This document shows, one piece after another, positions 6,519 to 10,011 of a DNA stretch of 10,011 nt. The notes under the pieces were generated by a model that searched no databases, was not told the origin of the DNA, and was given only the letters and a program-made list of their open reading frames with translations. How positions within the stretch are numbered: the first letter of the stretch is position 1; every line of letters begins with the position of its first letter. The stretch is from CAZAPV01 sp964487195 (lineage in GTDB: Bacteria > Patescibacteriota > Patescibacteriia > SG8-24), in the NCBI GenBank assembly GCA_964487195.1, contig CAZAPV010000032.1, positions 1 to 10,011 on the forward strand, written 5' to 3'. A program made the position numbers and the translations under genes.

Positions 6519-7478
6519 ATGTTTTTCGCGCTCTACGGCGACGACACGTACCGTTCCCGGAAAAAACTCGCCGCGCTGCGCGAGCGTTTTTGCGCGACCC
6601 GCGACGCGTCGGGAATGAACGCGCAGGCCGTCCGCGCCGAGCAAGGGGTCGACGCGGCCGCCGAGGCGCTGTTCGCGTCGCCGTTCCTCGCCGATCGGAA
6701 ACTGGTCGTGCTTGAAGGGTTCTGCGCGCTCCCGGCGAAAGAGCAGGAGCGGATGCGGGAGATTCTCGGACGAAAACCGGAGTCGACGAACGCGATTTTT
6801 TTCGAATCGGAGAGCGCGGAGACGCTCGCAAAATCCACGCTTTTTTCGCTTATTAAAGCGCAAAAATACAGCGAACAGTTCTCGGTTTTCACTGGCGCGG
6901 AAGCCGAACGGTTCGCGATCGAAGAGTGCGCCGCGAAAGGGGTCGTGCTCGCGCCGGCGGCCGCGCGCGCGCTCGCGTCGTCGGGGCCGGATACGTGGCG
7001 GCTGCATCAGGAAATAGAAAAATTATGCGCACACGCGGCGGCGAACGGAAAAAGCGCGATCGATGAAGAATCAGTCCGGCTGCTGTCGAACGAAAGCCGC
7101 GACGATTCGATTTTCGCGTTCCTCGATGCGTGCATGGAACGGCGCGGCGCGGACGCGGGCTCGCTGCTCGAACGGCTGCTCGCCTCCGGCATCTCCGAAC
7201 TGCAGCTCGTCGCCATGCTCCAGAAGCATTTCCGGACGCTCCTCGCGGTGCGCGACCTGATCGATCGCGGCGAACGCGATAAATTCGCGATCGCCAAGCG
7301 GCTCGGCATCCACTCCTTTTCCTCGGGCAAGGCGATCGCCGCCGCGCGTCGCCACTCGCCCGCCGCGATCCGTTTCTGCGAACGCGAACTGCTCGAAATC
7401 GAACGCGCGGCGAAGAGCGGCGGAAAACCGAAGCCGATGCTCGGCGTCTTTACCGCGAAACTGGCCGCTGCACTGTAA
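6519..7478 (+). CDS. holA: DNA polymerase III subunit delta
   Basis: A 319-residue clamp-loader subunit. Delta opens the beta sliding clamp within the delta-tau/gamma-delta' complex during replication. Seen: the N-terminal MFFALYGDDTYRSRKKL, the usual start of HolA; the mid-region pattern of domain II, GPDTWRLHQEIEKLCAHA; and the C-terminal collar-domain pattern IFAFLDACMERRGADAGSLLERLL, ELQLVAMLQKHFRTLLAVRDL, AKRLGIHSFSSGKAI and LLEIERAAKSGG. Length is close to the usual 330-345 residues. No Walker motifs are expected in delta and none are seen. ATG 6519 starts 2 nt after the DUF155 stop without a Shine-Dalgarno sequence, which points to translation coupled to the upstream gene. Recognition rests on family pattern, with no single catalytic motif. 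Confidence 0.92.
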   Translation: MFFALYGDDTYRSRKKLAALRERFCATRDASGMNAQAVRAEQGVDAAAEALFASPFLADRKLVVLEGFCALPAKEQERMREILGRKPESTNAIFFESESAETLAKSTLFSLIKAQKYSEQFSVFTGAEAERFAIEECAAKGVVLAPAAARALASSGPDTWRLHQEIEKLCAHAAANGKSAIDEESVRLLSNESRDDSIFAFLDACMERRGADAGSLLERLLASGISELQLVAMLQKHFRTLLAVRDLIDRGERDKFAIAKRLGIHSFSSGKAIAAARRHSPAAIRFCERELLEIERAAKSGGKPKPMLGVFTAKLAAAL

Positions 7479-7483
7479 AAATT

Positions 7484-7512
7484 TTGACAATACCGCGCCG
7501 CCGCTCTAAGGT
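7484..7512 (+). promoter_or_regulatory. Promoter of the M50 protease gene
   Basis: A perfect TTGACA -35 (7484-7489), a 17-bp spacer, then TAAGGT (7507-7512). Transcription should start near 7519, leaving a leader of about 27 nt with a ribosome-binding site. The -35 begins 5 nt after the holA stop and no terminator separates them, so read-through from holA is also likely. Confidence 0.62.
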
Positions 7513-7534
7513 CGGAACAGTTCATTCCACCATC

Positions 7535-7540
7535 GGAGGT
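7535..7540 (+). promoter_or_regulatory. Ribosome-binding site deciding the GTG start at 7546
   Basis: GGAGGT lies 5 nt before GTG 7546. It is the only textbook Shine-Dalgarno sequence at normal spacing before an unambiguous start in the window, and it supports GTG as initiator. Confidence 0.75.
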
Positions 7541-7545
7541 GCGTC

Positions 7546-8352
7546 GTGGGAATTATCGTCACGTTTCTCATTCTCGGGCTGATCGTCTACATCCACGAGT
7601 ACGGCCACTATTTCGTGATGCGGCGCAACGGCGTCCACGTACTCGAATTCACGATCGGATTCGGTCCGACGCTCTGGGAGCGTCAGCTTAAGAGCGGCAC
7701 GGTGTTCAAGCTGAAACCGTTCCTGATCGGCGGCTACACCATGCCGGTGAAGCCGGGCGAACCCGACTCCGTCGAATCGAAGAGCGGCTGGGTACGCTTC
7801 AAGATTTACATGGCCGGCATGGTCGCGAATGCGATTTCGGCGTTCATCGTCTACGCATGCGTCTTCTACGTCAGGCATCTCGCGCCAGCCGATTACGTCA
7901 TCTACGCGCGCGATTGGCTGCATGCGCCGCGCATATTGATGCCGCTCGCCGCAGCGTTCATCGGATCGTTCGGGCTCTGGCTCGCGACACCGCCGCTCCT
8001 CGTGATGATTCTCGCGAAGGGACTCAAGACCTTCTTTGCAGGGGTCATCGGTCCGATCGGCATCATCACCATGGGCAGCTCCATGGGACATGGCACCGGA
8101 GAAACCGTACCCATGTTGGTGATAGCGTCGTATTTCTTCGCGACGATCAGCGTCGCGCTGGCGGGATTCAATCTGTTGCCGATCTTCCCGCTCGATGGCG
8201 GAAGGATCGCGGATCTCGTTCTCGAAAAAATGCTCCGCGGAAAGGCGCCGATCGTGCAGAAGCTCTTCCGATATGCCGGCGGCGCGCTCCTGCTCCTTTT
8301 GTTCGCGGCGATCATCGGCATGGACCTTTGGCGAGCGTTCCTTCACCGTTGA
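7546..8352 (+). CDS. Site-2 protease family (M50) zinc metalloprotease, RseP-like without PDZ domain
   Basis: A 268-residue intramembrane protease that cleaves membrane-embedded substrates, typically anti-sigma factors or signal-peptide remnants in bacteria. Seen: the zinc motif HEYGH at 17-21 in the first membrane helix (His17, Glu18, His21), and the third-ligand motif NLLPIFPLDGGR at 209-220 with Asp217. A GPIGI stretch at 169-173 precedes the helix that carries this motif, as in RseP. Hydrophobic segments lie at about 1-24, 88-110, 135-165, 187-215 and 243-260. RseP of E. coli is about 450 residues with two periplasmic PDZ domains. The loop here between the second and third hydrophobic segments (about 110-135) is far too short for one. 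The gene has its own promoter and ends 5 nt before a bidirectional terminator. The substrate is unknown, and no sigma or anti-sigma gene lies beside it. Confidence 0.93.
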   Translation: MGIIVTFLILGLIVYIHEYGHYFVMRRNGVHVLEFTIGFGPTLWERQLKSGTVFKLKPFLIGGYTMPVKPGEPDSVESKSGWVRFKIYMAGMVANAISAFIVYACVFYVRHLAPADYVIYARDWLHAPRILMPLAAAFIGSFGLWLATPPLLVMILAKGLKTFFAGVIGPIGIITMGSSMGHGTGETVPMLVIASYFFATISVALAGFNLLPIFPLDGGRIADLVLEKMLRGKAPIVQKLFRYAGGALLLLLFAAIIGMDLWRAFLHR

Positions 8353-8356
8353 ACGC

Positions 8357-8391
8357 AAAAAGACCCTGAGCTTGTCGAAGGGTCTTTTTTT
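8357..8391. terminator. Bidirectional intrinsic terminator between the M50 gene and rpsT
   Basis: AAAAAGACCCT (8357-8367) pairs exactly with AGGGTCTTTTT (8379-8389) around an 11-nt loop, with T-runs on both strands. It lies 5 nt after the M50 stop and 10 nt after the rpsT stop on the other strand, so it can end both converging transcripts. The inner part reads CCTTCGACAAGCTCAGG on the minus strand, a word that I remember as recurring at terminators in many unrelated genomes. Confidence 0.88.
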
Positions 8392-8400
8392 CTATCGTCG

Positions 8401-8673
8401 TTATTTTTTCGCCTTCGCCGCGTTCAGCCGTTTCATCAGGCGGGATTTGAGCCGCGCCACGGTGTTCTTCTTGAGTGTCTTCGTCTGCACGGCCTTATCC
8501 AGCGCCTTGATCGCCGCTTTCGCGAGCGTCTGGGCGTTCTTCAGGTCGTTGGATTCGAGCGATTTGCGGATCGCTCTCCGCAGGTACTCGATCCCTTCTT
8601 TGGTTTTCGCATTGCGCAGCGTTCGTTTCTTCGCCTGGCGCAACGCCTTCATCGCTGCTTTCTTGATCGGCAT
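8401..8673 (-). CDS. rpsT: 30S ribosomal protein S20
   Basis: A 90-residue basic protein that binds 16S rRNA early in assembly of the small subunit. Seen: the typical opening MPIKKAAMKALRQAKKRTLRNAKTK, the central KSLESND and DLKNAQTLAKAAIKALDKAVQ helices, and the lysine-rich end NTVARLKSRLMKRLNAAKAKK. Length matches the family (85-90). ATG 8673 has no Shine-Dalgarno sequence, but its own promoter ends 8 nt upstream. The stop is 10 nt from a shared terminator. rmuC ends 41 nt upstream, so rpsT may receive read-through from it as well as its own promoter. Confidence 0.98.
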   Translation of the reverse strand: MPIKKAAMKALRQAKKRTLRNAKTKEGIEYLRRAIRKSLESNDLKNAQTLAKAAIKALDKAVQTKTLKKNTVARLKSRLMKRLNAAKAKK

Positions 8674-8681
8674 ATGACGAG

Positions 8682-8710
8682 AGGATAGACGCTTCCGGAA
8701 AAAGTGTCAA
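8682..8710 (-). promoter_or_regulatory. Promoter of rpsT, predicted to give a leaderless mRNA
   Basis: On the minus strand there is a perfect TTGACA (8710-8705), a 17-bp spacer and TATCCT (8687-8682). The ATG follows after 8 nt, so transcription should start at or within about 3 nt of the start codon. The -35 begins 4 nt past the rmuC stop. This is the best-formed promoter of the leaderless type here. Confidence 0.72.
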
Positions 8711-8714
8711 TCCC

Positions 8715-9698
8715 CTATTCCAAAAGTTTCACCTGGTCGAGTTTGCCGTGCAGTTTTTCGTAGCCGGCGTGCACCGTGTCCATCGCCCCTTTCGCGTTCG
8801 TGACGTGCCGCGACAGCACGCCGAGCGTGTCCGCGAAACGGACCGATTCCTGCTGGACGCCTTTCAGGATTTCCCAGATTTTTTGCGCCTGTTCCTGCAG
8901 CTTGCTGCGTTCGAGCCCCATCAGGATCACCCGTAAAAAACTGAAGAAGCCGTGCGGCGACGTGATCAGCACGCTTTTGTTTTTCGCGTAATCGAGCAGG
9001 CCGCTCTCGTCGTCCGTCAGGATGTGGTAGTAGACATTCTCCGACGGCACGTACATCACCGCGAAATTCACCGTCCCCTCCTCCGGCAGCAGGTATTTCT
9101 TGCTGATGTCATCGATATGTTTTTTGACCGCTTTCACGAACTCGCGCGACGCGATTTTTTTCTCCTCATCGTTCTGCGCGCGGGTGAGCTGCTTGAAGTT
9201 TTCCAGCGGGAACTTCGAATCGATCGGTATGATCCCCGCCTTCGTCTTTATGATCGCGTCCACCGTCTCCCCTCCCCGGAATTTGTGCTGCAATCCGTAA
9301 TGCTCGGCGGAGAACACCTGCGCCAGCATGTCGGCGAGGATCTGCTCGCCGATGTTTCCCCGCATCTTCGGATGGAGTAGCTCATTGAACTCCTCGAACC
9401 CCTTGAACCGTTCCTGGACGGTACCGAGCTCCTTCTGCACCGCCCCGATCACCTCGGCAGCGCGGGTGAGACGGGTGTTGATCGTTTCCGTCGTTTTATC
9501 GATCCTCGTCGAAATCGACTCGGTCGCCTTGTCGAGCCGTTCGTTCATCCCCTGGATGTTCTGGTTGAGCATCATCATGCTCTTGTCGTTGAGCTGGGCG
9601 TTTTGAAGCTCCCCCACCCGGCGGGAGATCTGTGACAGCGCAAAAGAGATGCCGGCGGCCGCTGCGATGGCGAGTATGATGATGACGGTTGTGGTCAT
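8715..9698 (-). CDS. rmuC: DNA recombination protein RmuC homolog
   Basis: A 327-residue protein of the RmuC family, which limits recombination at inverted repeats and is thought to act as a nuclease-like factor. The N-terminus is a single membrane anchor (about 3-22, TVIIILAIAAAAGISFAL), then a heptad-rich coiled coil (about 30-105, with DKATESISTRIDKTTETINTR). The core carries GNIGE at 114-118, VDAII at 146-150 and IPIDSKFPLENF at 157-168. Glu118, Asp147, Asp160 and Lys162 fit a PD-(D/E)xK arrangement. YVPSENVYY at 216-224 and SPHGFF at 247-252 are further family signatures. At 327 residues it is much shorter than E. coli RmuC (about 475), with a shorter coiled coil and tail. ATG 9698 was chosen because the anchor starts at once after it. 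No Shine-Dalgarno sequence is seen, and a TATACT lies 9 nt upstream. Confidence 0.95.
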   Translation of the reverse strand: MTTTVIIILAIAAAAGISFALSQISRRVGELQNAQLNDKSMMMLNQNIQGMNERLDKATESISTRIDKTTETINTRLTRAAEVIGAVQKELGTVQERFKGFEEFNELLHPKMRGNIGEQILADMLAQVFSAEHYGLQHKFRGGETVDAIIKTKAGIIPIDSKFPLENFKQLTRAQNDEEKKIASREFVKAVKKHIDDISKKYLLPEEGTVNFAVMYVPSENVYYHILTDDESGLLDYAKNKSVLITSPHGFFSFLRVILMGLERSKLQEQAQKIWEILKGVQQESVRFADTLGVLSRHVTNAKGAMDTVHAGYEKLHGKLDQVKLLE

Positions 9699-9707
9699 AG
9701 CAGTTGC

Positions 9708-9736
9708 AGTATACGCTGACCGTATATTCTTGGCGA
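9708..9736 (-). promoter_or_regulatory. Candidate promoter of rmuC
   Basis: On the minus strand TCGCCA (9736-9731, 4 of 6 matches), a 17-bp spacer, then TATACT (9713-9708), 9 nt before ATG 9698. It would give a nearly leaderless mRNA. A perfect TATAAT further upstream (9762-9757) has no clear -35 but could drive a transcript with a leader of about 50 nt. Confidence 0.48.
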
Positions 9737-9759
9737 GTTTTTAGGAGTGGCCGTATATT
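9720..9759. repeat. Pair of 9-bp direct repeats upstream of rmuC
   Basis: CCGTATATT occurs at 9720-9728 and 9751-9759, start to start 31 bp, about three turns of the helix. The first copy lies within the rmuC promoter spacer. This could be a pair of binding sites for a regulator, but the words are AT-rich and short, so chance is possible. Confidence 0.3.
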
Positions 9760-9888
9760 ATATTGTACGACACTTAATATCTGCTCTTTCTAAACAATTT
9801 TTCTTGATTGATACTATAGATTTCTTCTCGATTTATCTCAAGTTCTTTTCATCGAGGCCTGATCTTGTTAGGATGGTGTTTACGCCTA
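9737..9888. other. AT-rich intergenic stretch with no gene recognised
   Basis: Base composition drops to roughly one third GC, against clearly GC-rich flanks. It holds promoter-like words on both strands, including TTGGCG (9730-9735) with an 18-bp spacer to TATATT (9754-9759) pointing right. An open frame from GTG 9747 to TGA 9995 crosses it, but its two halves have unrelated composition and no family resemblance, so I do not call it a gene. Confidence 0.5.
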
Positions 9889-10005
9889 GCGCCCCGCTCG
9901 GAGTGCGCCGCCCCGCGGTCCGCGTCCTTGCGCGGACCTGCGCGGGTCCTGCGTTCTGGCGGCCATCGCGGGGTGCCCGCCTTCTCGCGACCTGAAAACG
10001 GTCGC
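9889..10005. other. GC-rich block of nested and competing inverted repeats
   Basis: An 8-bp hairpin pairs GGTCCGCG (9917-9924) with CGCGGACC (9931-9938). Its right arm can instead pair GGACC (9934-9938) with GGTCC (9945-9949). CCCCGCG (9911-9917) can pair with CGCGGGG (9967-9973), enclosing both. GGCGG (9958-9962) can pair with CCGCC (9977-9981), and GCGACC (9987-9992) with GGTCGC (10000-10005). It resembles a structured RNA or a repeat element more than coding sequence. It runs toward the window edge, so its end is unknown. Confidence 0.4.
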
Positions 10006-10011
10006 TCGAGG

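Noticed and set aside
5764..6831. A 355-codon minus-strand frame opposite DUF155 and holA
   Set aside because: It spans two recognised genes on the other strand, and its composition fits a shadow.
9747..9995. An 82-codon frame from GTG on the plus strand in the right-hand intergenic region
   Set aside because: The first half is AT-rich and the second half very GC-rich Arg/Ala/Pro sequence. There is no spaced ribosome-binding site and no family resemblance. Chance openness is likely.
9849..10010. A minus-strand frame entering from the right edge, 53 codons then TGA
   Set aside because: Its Arg/Pro/Gly-rich translation and AGG codons differ from neighbouring genes. GC-rich sequence stays open by chance over this length, and I recognise no family.
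1..10011. Search for CRISPR arrays, transposase genes, phage or toxin-antitoxin modules
   Set aside because: No regularly spaced repeats, no paired terminal inverted repeats around an open frame, and no such protein families were seen. The region is housekeeping.
1..10011. Recoding of TGA to glycine, known in some CPR lineages
   Set aside because: DUF155 and the M50 protease end at TGA at the expected family lengths, and no in-frame TGA interrupts a recognised gene.

Overview
The window reads as ordinary bacterial chromosome, gene-dense and GC-rich, with codon use that leaves long open shadows in several frames. Stops TAA, TAG and TGA all end recognisable genes, so the code is standard at TGA. 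The gene set is housekeeping: a class A penicillin-binding protein, a ROK sugar kinase, tRNA-Cys, DNA polymerase I, an RMD1/DUF155 membrane protein, the DNA polymerase III delta subunit, a small site-2 protease, ribosomal protein S20 and RmuC. Several proteins are compact: a PDZ-less M50 protease, a 327-residue RmuC and PolA with a decayed proofreading site. This, with little Shine-Dalgarno sequence, suggests a Patescibacteria/CPR (Parcubacteria-like) genome. That placement is an inference from style and has no diagnostic marker behind it.

Layout. On the minus strand at the left, the ROK kinase (2799-1897) runs with a 1-nt gap into the penicillin-binding protein (1895 to beyond the left edge); the two probably form one transcript. 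Divergently, tRNA-Cys (2868-2942) is followed by a small hairpin with a T-run and then polA (2985-5678). The DUF155 gene (5713-6516) and holA (6519-7478) follow on the plus strand 2 nt apart, then the M50 protease (7546-8352), which has its own promoter and a clear GGAGGT ribosome-binding site. A bidirectional terminator (8357-8391) separates it from the convergent pair rpsT (8673-8401) and rmuC (9698-8715), both on the minus strand. The right end (9714-10011) has no gene I can support: about 170 bp of AT-rich sequence, then about 120 bp of very GC-rich sequence full of competing inverted repeats.

Themes. polA, holA and rmuC concern DNA replication and repair. The kinase and the penicillin-binding protein concern sugar and cell-wall metabolism. 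The most unusual feature of the window is how genes start. Five of the seven protein starts (ROK, polA, DUF155, rpsT, rmuC) have a -10-like hexamer only 6 to 9 nt before the ATG, and four of the five have no Shine-Dalgarno sequence at all. DUF155 has one usable only with an alternative TTG start. Two of the five also have a good -35 at exactly 17 nt. This is the arrangement expected for leaderless mRNAs. A second oddity is tRNA-Cys, in which both partners of the near-universal G18-psi55 tertiary contact are changed (A18 and G55). I found no mobile element, CRISPR array, phage gene or defence system.
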